A stretch of DNA of 64,000 nt, taken from CAWINH01 sp963837425 (GTDB lineage: Bacteria > Chloroflexota > Limnocylindria > QHBO01). This document shows positions 38,762 through 46,399 of the stretch, one piece after another. A program made the translations under genes and the position numbers. Position 1 is the stretch's first letter, and the number at the start of each line of letters is the position of its first letter. Below the pieces are notes generated by a model. It was not told the origin of the DNA. It did no database searches and saw only the letters and a list, made by a program, of their open reading frames with translations. Where the stretch lies: positions 74,283-138,282 of the forward strand of contig CAWINH010000003.1 of assembly GCA_963837425.1 (NCBI GenBank), written 5' to 3'.

Positions 38762-38823
38762 GGTGCTCACGATACTCGGCAAATCCTGCCGCGGCTGTCA
38801 GGTACATGGCTCACGATGGGCCG

Positions 38824-39555
38824 ATGAGCGAGAATCATGCAATGAATCCGGCACCCATCATCCTGGTCCCCGGCTTTTGGCTCGGTGCCTGGGCGTGGGA
38901 CGAGGTGGCCGCCATCCTGCGCGCCGAGGGCCACGATGTCACCGCCTTGACCCTCCCCGGCCTCGAGTCGGTCGAGAGCGATCGCTCAGCGATCACCCTG
39001 CGGGACCACGTCGATGCGATCTGCGCGGCGGTCGAGGCAGCCGGTCGCCCGGTCGTGCTCGCGGTCCACAGCGCCACCGGCTTTTCGGGCTACGCCGCAA
39101 GCGACCGGATCCCGGAACGCATCGCGGCCATGGTCTACGTCGACACGGCGCCCGGCAAGGGCGCGCTGGACCCCGACTTCGACGCGGTCGAGAAGCCGAT
39201 GATCTGGGACGAGCTGAGTGCCGAGGAGAACCTCGCCGGGCTCACCGAGGCGCAGCTCAAGGCGTTCCGGGAGCGCGCGATCCCCGAGCCTGGCGCGATC
39301 CTGCGCGAGGCCGCAGAGCTGACGAACGACGCGCGGCGTGACATCCCGAGCACGTTCATCTGCACCGGCTACAGTGCCGAGCAGTACCGGGAATACGCCA
39401 CCCAGGGCTACCCGTTCCTGGCGGGCATCCCCGAGCTGCGAAACGTCACCTGGATCGACCTGCCGACGAGCCACTGGCCGATGTGGTCGCGGCCCGCCGA
39501 GCTGGCTGCGATCATCGGCAAGACCGCACACGCGCACACCGGAGGCGGTGCATGA
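38824..39555 (+). CDS. Alpha/beta hydrolase
   Basis: 243 residues. IILVPGFWLGAWAWDEVAAIL, GHDVTALTLPG, nucleophile elbow VHSATG and C-terminal SHWPMWSRP with the catalytic His: the layout of salicylate-esterase/EstC-like hydrolases. Start ATG at 38824; an earlier in-frame start would run into the divergent DinB gene. Its TGA overlaps the following DinB ATG, so the two are coupled. Confidence 0.83.
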   Translation: MSENHAMNPAPIILVPGFWLGAWAWDEVAAILRAEGHDVTALTLPGLESVESDRSAITLRDHVDAICAAVEAAGRPVVLAVHSATGFSGYAASDRIPERIAAMVYVDTAPGKGALDPDFDAVEKPMIWDELSAEENLAGLTEAQLKAFRERAIPEPGAILREAAELTNDARRDIPSTFICTGYSAEQYREYATQGYPFLAGIPELRNVTWIDLPTSHWPMWSRPAELAAIIGKTAHAHTGGGA

Positions 39556-40067
39556 CGACCTCGCTCCTGGGCGACGCCTTCGCCCATCACCTGTGGGCCA
39601 CCGAGCGGCTCATCGGCGAGTGCGCAGCGCTCACTCCCGACCAGCTGGGTACGACGGTGCCGGGCACGTACGGCGCCATCATTTCCACCCTTCGCCACCT
39701 CGTCAGCTCGGACCGCTGGTACCTGTCGCACTTCCCGAGCGGCGAGGGCCTCGCCCCAATCGACGATGAGGCGGCGACGAGCCTCGACGAGCTGCGGGTC
39801 GCAATGGCGGCCAACGGGACAGCGTGGACCGAGCTCCTCGGCGGGGAGATCGACCCCGACGCCGATGTCGTCCAGATGGACGAGGGCTGGGAGATCCACT
39901 CACCGGTCGGCGTGCGACTGGCCCAGGTCGTCCACCACGGGACGGATCACCGCAGCCAGGTGTGCACCGCGCTCACCAGCCTGGGGATCACGCCACCCGA
40001 GATCGATGTGTGGGCCTACGCCCGCGCGACCGGACGCGAACGGGCCATTCCCCCGTCCCCGGGATGA
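39552..40067 (+). CDS. DinB-family protein
   Basis: 171 residues. FAHHLWATERLIGECAALTP, then TLRHLVSSDRWYL, and VVHHGTDHRSQVCTAL with the H-x3-H-R metal-binding helix of DinB proteins. Start fixed by ATGA overlap with the hydrolase. Ends 1 bp before the convergent YCII gene. Function beyond the fold is unknown; a link to small-thiol chemistry is family knowledge, not proven here. Confidence 0.85.
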   Translation: MTTSLLGDAFAHHLWATERLIGECAALTPDQLGTTVPGTYGAIISTLRHLVSSDRWYLSHFPSGEGLAPIDDEAATSLDELRVAMAANGTAWTELLGGEIDPDADVVQMDEGWEIHSPVGVRLAQVVHHGTDHRSQVCTALTSLGITPPEIDVWAYARATGRERAIPPSPG

Positions 40068-40068
40068 G

Positions 40069-40404
40069 CTAGCTCTGGAAGGGGACCGGCAGCATCTCGT
40101 AGATGTCGATCGCGTAGCTGCCCTTCCCTTCGCTGAGGAACGGGTGACCGGAGGCCAGCCCCTGCGCCTCGGCAAGGTCGTCGGCCTCCACGATCGAGTA
40201 CCCGCTCAGCGCGACCGGATCACCCCTCGAGCCGTCGTCCACGACGGACGCTCCCGGACCGAACGGTGTCCCCACGTCAACGAGCGACGCCCCAACCTTC
40301 TCCATCCAGGACGCCCAACCCGACAGGACCGCGGCGGCCTGCTCCTCGGTCATCTCACCGAGGTCCGTTGCCTGGCCCTTGTAGATCAACATGAACTTCG
40401 ACAC
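40069..40404 (-). CDS. YCII-related protein
   Basis: 111 residues. KFMLIYKGQ, EEQAAAVLSGWASWMEKVG, SGYSIVEADDLAEAQGLASGHPFL and YAIDIYEMLPV match the YCII/DGPF domain, a small ferredoxin-like fold. These often occur next to ECF sigma factors or ArsR genes. Function unknown. Divergent from the ArsR-type gene at 40483. Confidence 0.82.
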   Translation of the reverse strand: MSKFMLIYKGQATDLGEMTEEQAAAVLSGWASWMEKVGASLVDVGTPFGPGASVVDDGSRGDPVALSGYSIVEADDLAEAQGLASGHPFLSEGKGSYAIDIYEMLPVPFQS

Positions 40405-40470
40405 TCGATCGTCTCCGAAAGTGATTTAGCGGGGACTATAGCGCTACGGCATCGGCATTTCAAGACAGGC

Positions 40471-40476
40471 TAAAAT
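40471..40476 (+). promoter_or_regulatory. Probable -10 of the second ArsR gene, leaderless arrangement
   Basis: TAAAAT, 6 nt before the ATG at 40483. The start itself lies in a perfect 12-bp palindrome GATCCATGGATC (40478-40489), and TAGCGCTA (40439-40446) is another palindrome upstream; either might be an operator. Confidence 0.5.
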
Positions 40477-40482
40477 AGATCC

Positions 40483-40758
40483 ATGGATCCACTCCAGGTC
40501 ATCGCCGAGCCGAATCGGCGTCGCATCCTCGGGCTGGTATGGGATCGCGAGCTCTCCGCCTCGGAGATCGCAGACCAGTTCGACAGCACGTTCGGGGCGG
40601 TGTCGCAGCATTTGGCAGTCCTTCGTGAGGCCCATTTCATCTCGCTGCGACGTGACGGGAATCGCCGCTTCTACCAGGCCAACCGGCAGGCCCTCGAGGC
40701 GATGTGGCGAGACACGCTGCGAAGCCTGTCCGACACGATCGAAGAGGACCGCCGGTGA
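40483..40758 (+). CDS. ArsR-family transcriptional regulator
   Basis: 91 residues, compact ArsR winged helix: QVIAEPNRRRILGLVWDRELSASEIADQF, then AVSQHLAVLREAHFISLRRDGNRRFYQ. No metal-binding cysteines. Coupled by a GTGA overlap to an SRPBCC gene, the same arrangement as the module at 35913-36739 but with different sequence, so the window holds two independent ArsR-SRPBCC pairs. Confidence 0.86.
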   Translation: MDPLQVIAEPNRRRILGLVWDRELSASEIADQFDSTFGAVSQHLAVLREAHFISLRRDGNRRFYQANRQALEAMWRDTLRSLSDTIEEDRR

Positions 40759-41183
40759 ATGAGATCGTCGTGGTTCAGCGGATCAATGCCCCGCCGTCGA
40801 CGGTGTACGCGTACCTCACCGATGCATCGAGATGGACGCGATGGCAGGGGGCGCGGGCCACCCTCGATGCCCGCGTGGGCGGGATCTTCTCGATGCTGAT
40901 GGGAAATGGGATGGAAGCTCGCGGACAATTCGTGGAGCTCGTCCCCGACCGCCGCGTCGTGTTCAGCTGGGGATGGGTCGACCGGCCGGGCATCCCCCCG
41001 GGTTCGACCAGCGTGGAGATCGACCTGAGCCCGGATGGCAACGACACCGTTCTGGTCCTCACCCACCGGCTGGTCCCGGATGACGAGACGGCCGCACAGC
41101 GCATTGGCTGGACCCACTACCTGCCGCGCCTTGCGCTCGTGGCGGCCGGCGCGGATCCGGGCCCGGATCCGGGCCCCGGCTGA
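40755..41183 (+). CDS. SRPBCC-family protein
   Basis: 142 residues with GTG start at 40755 overlapping the ArsR stop. EIVVVQRINAPPSTVYAYLTDASRWTRWQG, then RGQFVELVPDRRVVFSWGW and LTHRLVPDDETAAQRIGWTHYL match the AHSA1/SRPBCC fold. The C-terminus is a tandem Asp-Pro-Gly tail from a 12-bp DNA repeat. Ligand unknown. Confidence 0.86.
   Translation: MNEIVVVQRINAPPSTVYAYLTDASRWTRWQGARATLDARVGGIFSMLMGNGMEARGQFVELVPDRRVVFSWGWVDRPGIPPGSTSVEIDLSPDGNDTVLVLTHRLVPDDETAAQRIGWTHYLPRLALVAAGADPGPDPGPG
41153..41176. repeat. Tandem 12-bp palindromic repeat
   Basis: Two exact copies of GGATCCGGGCCC at the end of the SRPBCC gene; bases 41153-41170 form a perfect 18-bp palindrome. It codes the Asp-Pro-Gly tail and could also fold as a terminator-like hairpin. 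Confidence 0.7.
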
Positions 41184-41233
41184 ATGCGAGCAGCGGCACC
41201 CCTCGGCGGGGAGCGGAACAACGATGTGGCGGC

Positions 41234-41239
41234 TACGCT
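41234..41239 (+). promoter_or_regulatory. Probable -10, leaderless arrangement
   Basis: TACGCT, then 6 nt, then the ATG at 41246. Confidence 0.45.
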
Positions 41240-41245
41240 ACGAGC

Positions 41246-41590
41246 ATGACGAGGAGATCCATCACCGAGCTGATGGTGCTGCCCTCGACCCAGGGCGGGG
41301 CGCTCGGCGCCTGCTGCTCGCTGGACACGGCGGAGCTCGAAGAGAGGGTGGCGGCGTGGCGCACCCTTCGCGACCGGGCCGCGAGCGTCGAATCGCTCGA
41401 CAACGGGGTGCGCCTCCACCTTCGGCCGGATGAGCGCATGGATGAGGTGGCCCGCCTCGTGGCGCTCGAGTCGGAATGCTGCGGCTTCTATCGGTTCACG
41501 ATCGAGGTTTCCGGCCGGGAGCGTTCCGTTGCGGTCGACGCGGGGCCGGGCGGCGGCGAGGCGGTGGCCGCGCTCCTCGGGCTCGGCTGA
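41246..41590 (+). CDS. Small cysteine-pair protein of unknown function
   Basis: 114 residues. Two vicinal cysteine pairs stand out: GACCSLD near residue 23 and SECCGFYRFTI near residue 77. The second resembles the ECCPF motif of small proteins found near MerR/ArsR regulators, suggesting metal or thiol chemistry; no definite family assigned. Leaderless-type promoter upstream. It sits alone between the SRPBCC gene and the cyclic-di-GMP genes. Confidence 0.65.
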   Translation: MTRRSITELMVLPSTQGGALGACCSLDTAELEERVAAWRTLRDRAASVESLDNGVRLHLRPDERMDEVARLVALESECCGFYRFTIEVSGRERSVAVDAGPGGGEAVAALLGLG

Positions 41591-41686
41591 TCCCCCGCTG
41601 ACGAGAGGCCACCCTCGCCCGGGGGCTGGCGGTAGCCATATTGGGCCATATCGGTCCCTCGCCACGGGCGCCACCATCGGCTGGTC

Positions 41687-44404
41687 ATGCATGCCGACAT
41701 CCGGCCGCGGCCGCGACTGGCTTCGGTCGCACTCCCACGTGTCTGGCACGTGCTGGTCGTGGCACTTGGCGCCGCGCTGCTGGTTGCCGCCCTGGCGACC
41801 ATCAACCTCGGCCGCCTGACGCTGGTCTGGGGTCATGTCCAGGTCGTCCTCGCCTCGCTGGCGGCGCTCGTCATCACCTGGTACGGATCCGTCCGCGCGG
41901 CGGATCCCGAGGACGCCCCGTTCCTTCGCAACATCACGTATGGGGCGATCGCCTGGCTCGGCATCCAGGTGAGCTGGCTGCTCATGGCCATCGGGTGGGA
42001 AGCACCGCCGCTGCTCACCGGCGGACTGCTTGCCATGCTCGGGGTCGTGGTCCTGCGCTGCTGGGTGCTCGTCCTGCGCGGCCGTTTCACGACCATCGAG
42101 TCGGTTGCGGTCTACCTCGATTCGGCGGCCGTCTTCCTCTCACTGGGCGCGGCGGCCACGCTCGTCCTCGGCCCATCGGCGCTACGCACCCCGGGACACG
42201 AGGAAGTGCTCCTCATCGCGGTCATGCTCGCGGCGGCCACCGGCGCGCTCCTGGTCCTGTACCTCGCCATCACGCCGGTCCGCGCCATGTCGGGATGGAC
42301 CGCCTGTCTCGGTGGCCTGCTCCTCGTGGGTCTCGGGATGATGTGGCGCGCCGTGAACGCCCCCGTCGGGTGGCACCCCGCGGACCTGGTGAGCGCGACC
42401 GGCATCGTGGTCTGCGCCTACGGGGCGTCCACCACCACTCAGAAGGCCGACCACGACCCGGCATTCTTGCGGCTCACCTCGCGGGTTCGCTCGATGCTGC
42501 CGCTGAGCGCGATCGCCGTGACCCCGCTGCTGCTGGTCACGAACGAGCTCCTGCTGCCGATGAACGGCCAGCGGGTCGGACTGGCGGTCGACGTGGCGCT
42601 GGCGCTGGTCCTGATGGTCACCGCGGTGCGGCAGACGCTCCTGCTCCGCGAACGCGACCGCGGCGTTCGCGACGCCACCGATGCCGCCGAACGCGAGCGC
42701 ACGCTGGCCGCCACGCTCGAGACGAGTGAGCGGCGGTTCCGCTCGCTCGTGCAGAACTCGTCCGACGTGTTCCTGATCCTTGATGGCGACGGCACGATCG
42801 CCTACCAGTCGCCCGCTGTGCAGCGGGTCCTTGGATACCCACAGAACGAGGACTGGGTCCGGGACATCTACGACTACGTCCACCCCGACGACGCGGGATT
42901 CCTGAAGGCTGCGATCGTGGAGCTCATCGAGCACCCCGGGGCACAGCGCACCGTTGAGATGCGAATCCGTCACGCGGACGGCTCATGGCGAACCGCGGAG
43001 GCGACAGGCACGAACATGATGAGCGAGCCCGCAGTGCGGGGCGTGGTCGTCAACTACCGGGACATCACCGAGCGCAAGCTTCTCGAGGAGCAGCTCACCC
43101 ACGAGGCGTTCCACGACCCGCTGACCGGCCTCGCGAACCGCGCCCTGTTCATCGACCGCGTGGACCACGCTCTGGCACGCCGCACCGCCCCCGGTCGCCT
43201 CGCCGTCCTGTTCATGGACCTTGACGACTTCAAGACGATCAACGACAGCCTGGGGCACGCGGCGGGCGACCTCGTGCTCGTGGCGGTCGCGGAGCGGCTT
43301 CGTGGTTGCCTGCGGCCGGAGGACACCGTCTCGCGATTGGGCGGCGACGAGTTCGCGATCCTCCTCGAGGACGCCGAACCGCAACTTCCCGAGCGCGTCG
43401 CCGAGCGCATGCTCGAGACGCTCCGGCTGCCGTTCGAGGTTGGCGGCAAGCAGGTGCACCTCGCCGCCAGCGTGGGCATCGCATTCGGGAGCATCGAGAC
43501 ACGCAGCGCCAACGACGTCCTCCGCAACGCCGACGTCGCGATGTACACCGCGAAGAGCCGTGGGAAGGGCCGCGCCGAGCTCTTCGAGGCCAGCATGCAC
43601 GCGGCGGTGCTGACCCGCCTGGAGCTGAAGGCCGATCTCGAGCGCGCGATCGAGCGGAGCGAGTTCCGGCTCCGCTTCCAGCCCGTGTTCGACCTGCGGA
43701 CCGACAGGCTCGCAGCATTCGAGGCGCTGCTGCGATGGTCCCACCCGACCCGCGGCGAAGTATTGCCGGGAGAGTTCGTGCCCCTCGCCGAGGAGACCGG
43801 GCTCATCGTGCCCATTGGCCGATGGGTCCTGGCCGAAGCCTGCCTCCAGGCGCGCGGATGGCTCGACGCCGGGGCACGCGAGCTGGACATCAGCGTGAAC
43901 CTCTCCGCCCGTCAGCTTCGCGAGCCGCGGCTGGTCGAGACGGTCCGCGAGGCTCTGGCGGGGAGCAATCTGCCCCCCGAGCGGCTCATCCTGGAGCTCA
44001 CCGAGTCGAGCCTGATGCAGGACGACGAGGGTCGCCTGCAGTCGCTGCGCGACCTCGGCGTGCGGCTGGCCCTCGACGACTTCGGCACCGGCTACTCATC
44101 CCTCTCGTACCTCGCCCGCTTCCCGATCGGCATCCTGAAGATCGACCAGAGCTTCGTCGCCCAGCTCGGTGGTGAGAAGGAGGATTCAGCCCTCGTTCGC
44201 TCGGTGATCCAGCTCGCCGGTGCCATGAACATGGTGACCGTCGCCGAAGGCATCGAGCGCCACGCTCAGCTCGAGCGGGTCCGGGACCTCGGGTGTGACT
44301 TCGCCCAGGGATTCCTGCTGGCATCGCCGATGGATGCCGGGGAAGCCCGAACCTTCACGGCGTCGGGCGCCACGCTCCCCTCCGTCGTCGAGCAGCTCCG
44401 ATGA
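41687..44404 (+). CDS. Membrane PAS-GGDEF-EAL cyclic-di-GMP enzyme
   Basis: 905 residues. About eight transmembrane helices in residues 18-320, a short coiled coil, a PAS domain at about 345-470 (FRSLVQNSSDVFLILDGDGTI), GGDEF domain at about 480-645 with intact GGDEF near 551 and an RxxD inhibitory site (RPED) five residues before it, and EAL domain at about 655-900 with intact EALLRW near 679 and catalytic motifs DDFGTGYSSL and KIDQSF. Both cyclase and phosphodiesterase sites look active, so it may switch between making and breaking c-di-GMP according to PAS or membrane input. Stop overlaps the next cyclase gene by ATGA. Confidence 0.94.
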   Translation: MHADIRPRPRLASVALPRVWHVLVVALGAALLVAALATINLGRLTLVWGHVQVVLASLAALVITWYGSVRAADPEDAPFLRNITYGAIAWLGIQVSWLLMAIGWEAPPLLTGGLLAMLGVVVLRCWVLVLRGRFTTIESVAVYLDSAAVFLSLGAAATLVLGPSALRTPGHEEVLLIAVMLAAATGALLVLYLAITPVRAMSGWTACLGGLLLVGLGMMWRAVNAPVGWHPADLVSATGIVVCAYGASTTTQKADHDPAFLRLTSRVRSMLPLSAIAVTPLLLVTNELLLPMNGQRVGLAVDVALALVLMVTAVRQTLLLRERDRGVRDATDAAERERTLAATLETSERRFRSLVQNSSDVFLILDGDGTIAYQSPAVQRVLGYPQNEDWVRDIYDYVHPDDAGFLKAAIVELIEHPGAQRTVEMRIRHADGSWRTAEATGTNMMSEPAVRGVVVNYRDITERKLLEEQLTHEAFHDPLTGLANRALFIDRVDHALARRTAPGRLAVLFMDLDDFKTINDSLGHAAGDLVLVAVAERLRGCLRPEDTVSRLGGDEFAILLEDAEPQLPERVAERMLETLRLPFEVGGKQVHLAASVGIAFGSIETRSANDVLRNADVAMYTAKSRGKGRAELFEASMHAAVLTRLELKADLERAIERSEFRLRFQPVFDLRTDRLAAFEALLRWSHPTRGEVLPGEFVPLAEETGLIVPIGRWVLAEACLQARGWLDAGARELDISVNLSARQLREPRLVETVREALAGSNLPPERLILELTESSLMQDDEGRLQSLRDLGVRLALDDFGTGYSSLSYLARFPIGILKIDQSFVAQLGGEKEDSALVRSVIQLAGAMNMVTVAEGIERHAQLERVRDLGCDFAQGFLLASPMDAGEARTFTASGATLPSVVEQLR

Positions 44405-45750
44405 TTGACACCAGCCCGTACCTCCCGATTGCCGAGCAGCTCGGGGTCACCGACCTCCTTGTGCTCGAGGCGCGGGACGGGGAGCTGCTCCTCGTCGGCG
44501 GGTCCGGGCGCGGCGCGGGGTGGGCCGGCACGGTTCGAGTCCATCTTGCCGACGAGCCGTCGGCAGTGCGGGCCCGCGTGGGCGGTCGTCCGCTCCGGCT
44601 CTCGGGGGCGGAGCCGATGCGGATCATCGGGCCCTACTGGGCAACGCACGCGGTCCTCGTTCCGGTTGGTGAGGACCACCTCGTGGTGGCCGGGTCAGCC
44701 GTTCCCATTCGCCCGGCGGATGGCGAACTGCTGCGGCACGCCGCCGAGGCCGTCGCCGCGGTCGACGGCATTCCGAGCGCGAAGCTCCTCGCGGATGAGC
44801 TCGAGGTCGTCCACGCGGTGCGCCAGCTCATCGAGTTCCGGCCCGAGACGGTCTCCGCCACCGCGCGGCACGTCGCGGACATCGCCGCCGCCGCGCTCGG
44901 CTGCGAGATGGCCGCGGTCATGGTCCGGGCGCCCTTCGGGCAGGTCGTGGAGATGGCGGGCGGAGATGATCGTTGCACGGATCCGCGGTTCTGCGCCGAG
45001 CTGGCGCAGCTCGCGAAGCGCGTTGCCGGCGGACCGATCGTCGAGCAGGACGTTCCCGACGACGGCCGGCTGGGGCGGTCGGCCGGGCTCGTGGCCCGCT
45101 ACACCCTCGGCATCGGCCGCTACGAGCAGCTCGGCGTGTTGGTCGTCGGGCACGCCATGGAACGCCCGCGCGGTTTCACCGACCTGTGCCAGCGCGTGGG
45201 ACGCGCCCTGGCCGATGCGGCCGAGGTCCTCATCGAGCAGGCGATCGCTCGCGAGGAGCTCGCCGCCGAGCGCGACCGCTTCGCCCGCGAGTCACGCACC
45301 GATCCGCTCACCGGCCTCGCGAACCGCATCGCCTGGGAGGAGGCACTCGAGGCGGAGCAGGAGCGTCGAGGTCGCTATCGACGGCCGGTCGCGCTGATGA
45401 GCGTCGACGTCGACGATCTGAAGGCGACGAACGACAGCCACGGACACGACGCCGGGGACGAGCTGCTGCGGGCGGCCGCGCAGATCCTGCGCGCCTCGCT
45501 GCGGTCGTCGGACCTCGTCGCGCGGGTCGGAGGCGACGAGTTCAACGTCCTGCTCCCGGAGACCGAGGGCGCCACCGTGGAGGAGATCGTCCGGCGTCTC
45601 GGCGAAACCTGCGCCGAGTGGCGTGGCGCGCGCGAGGAGCTCCGGCTCTCGCTCTCGATCGGCTGGGCCGTGCCCGCTGCATTCGGCGACCTCCGCGAGG
45701 CGCTGCGCACCGCGGACCATCGGATGTACGAGGCCAAGCTCGCGCGCTGA
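44401..45750 (+). CDS. GAF-like sensor diguanylate cyclase
   Basis: 449 residues. Two sensor-like segments: residues 1-120 (novel, strand-rich, PYLPIAEQLGVTDLLVLEA) and a GAF-like region at about 125-280. A coiled coil leads to the GGDEF domain at about 295-449 with SRTDPLTGLANRIAWEEAL, VDVDDLKATNDSHGHDAGDELL and intact GGDEF at about 377, preceded by RxxD (RSSD), so product inhibition is expected. No transmembrane helix. Translationally coupled to the bifunctional enzyme upstream, so the two probably act in one circuit. Confidence 0.92.
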   Translation: MIDTSPYLPIAEQLGVTDLLVLEARDGELLLVGGSGRGAGWAGTVRVHLADEPSAVRARVGGRPLRLSGAEPMRIIGPYWATHAVLVPVGEDHLVVAGSAVPIRPADGELLRHAAEAVAAVDGIPSAKLLADELEVVHAVRQLIEFRPETVSATARHVADIAAAALGCEMAAVMVRAPFGQVVEMAGGDDRCTDPRFCAELAQLAKRVAGGPIVEQDVPDDGRLGRSAGLVARYTLGIGRYEQLGVLVVGHAMERPRGFTDLCQRVGRALADAAEVLIEQAIAREELAAERDRFARESRTDPLTGLANRIAWEEALEAEQERRGRYRRPVALMSVDVDDLKATNDSHGHDAGDELLRAAAQILRASLRSSDLVARVGGDEFNVLLPETEGATVEEIVRRLGETCAEWRGAREELRLSLSIGWAVPAAFGDLREALRTADHRMYEAKLAR

Positions 45751-45904
45751 GGGCGGTCTACCTCGCGACACGGAAGAACGTGTTGCTCGCTGTCACCATC
45801 GTCCTCCCCGGCCGACCGAATCTGCGAGATCATGGGGTTCGGCGTCCCTGCCCGGCGCCGCGGATTCGCATACAGAGTGCCCGCCGGGGAGTGACAGCGC
45901 ACAG

Positions 45905-46399
45905 ATGAGCGATCGGGATCCATACAAAGTCCTGCAGGTCGACCGCGAGGCCGTCCCCGAAGTCGTCACCGCCGCCTATCGTGCCCTCGCGCGCCGCCTC
46001 CACCCCGATCGCGACGCGAGCGGGGTCGCCGAGGTCCGGATGGCCGAGCTGAATCGGGCCTATGCCGTCCTCCGAAATCCCGCGCGCCGCAGGGAGCATG
46101 ACAAGGCAGCGGCGGAGGATGCCGCCGCGCAGCGTGTCGCGGTGGGTCCGGGCGAGACGCCGGCTGCCCCGCCACCGCGCGGCCGCTTCGAGGGCCGACA
46201 TGATGAGGGCGACCCGGGAGAGGCGAAGCTGGACTTCGGGCGCTACACCGGCTGGTCGTTGCGGGAGATCGCCCGGCACGATCCCGACTACCTCCGATGG
46301 CTTGGCCGACATTCGTCGGGGATCCGCTTCCGGCGCGCCATCGCCGAGATCCTCCCGGAGGCTGCTGGCGAGGGTGCCGCCGCCCCGAGCCGCCGCTGA
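45905..46399 (+). CDS. J-domain protein with a second C-terminal domain
   Basis: 164 residues. Residues 5-65 are a J domain (DPYKVLQVDREAVPEVVTAAYRALARRLHPDRD, HPD present). After a charged linker, AKLDFGRYTGWSLREIARHDPDYLRWLGRHSSG at about 105-140 resembles the small C-terminal module seen in ExoX-like exonucleases and DUF3820 proteins, which is a rare partner for a J domain. Ends exactly beside the convergent gatB. The start at 45905 is where similarity begins. Confidence 0.78.
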   Translation: MSDRDPYKVLQVDREAVPEVVTAAYRALARRLHPDRDASGVAEVRMAELNRAYAVLRNPARRREHDKAAAEDAAAQRVAVGPGETPAAPPPRGRFEGRHDEGDPGEAKLDFGRYTGWSLREIARHDPDYLRWLGRHSSGIRFRRAIAEILPEAAGEGAAAPSRR

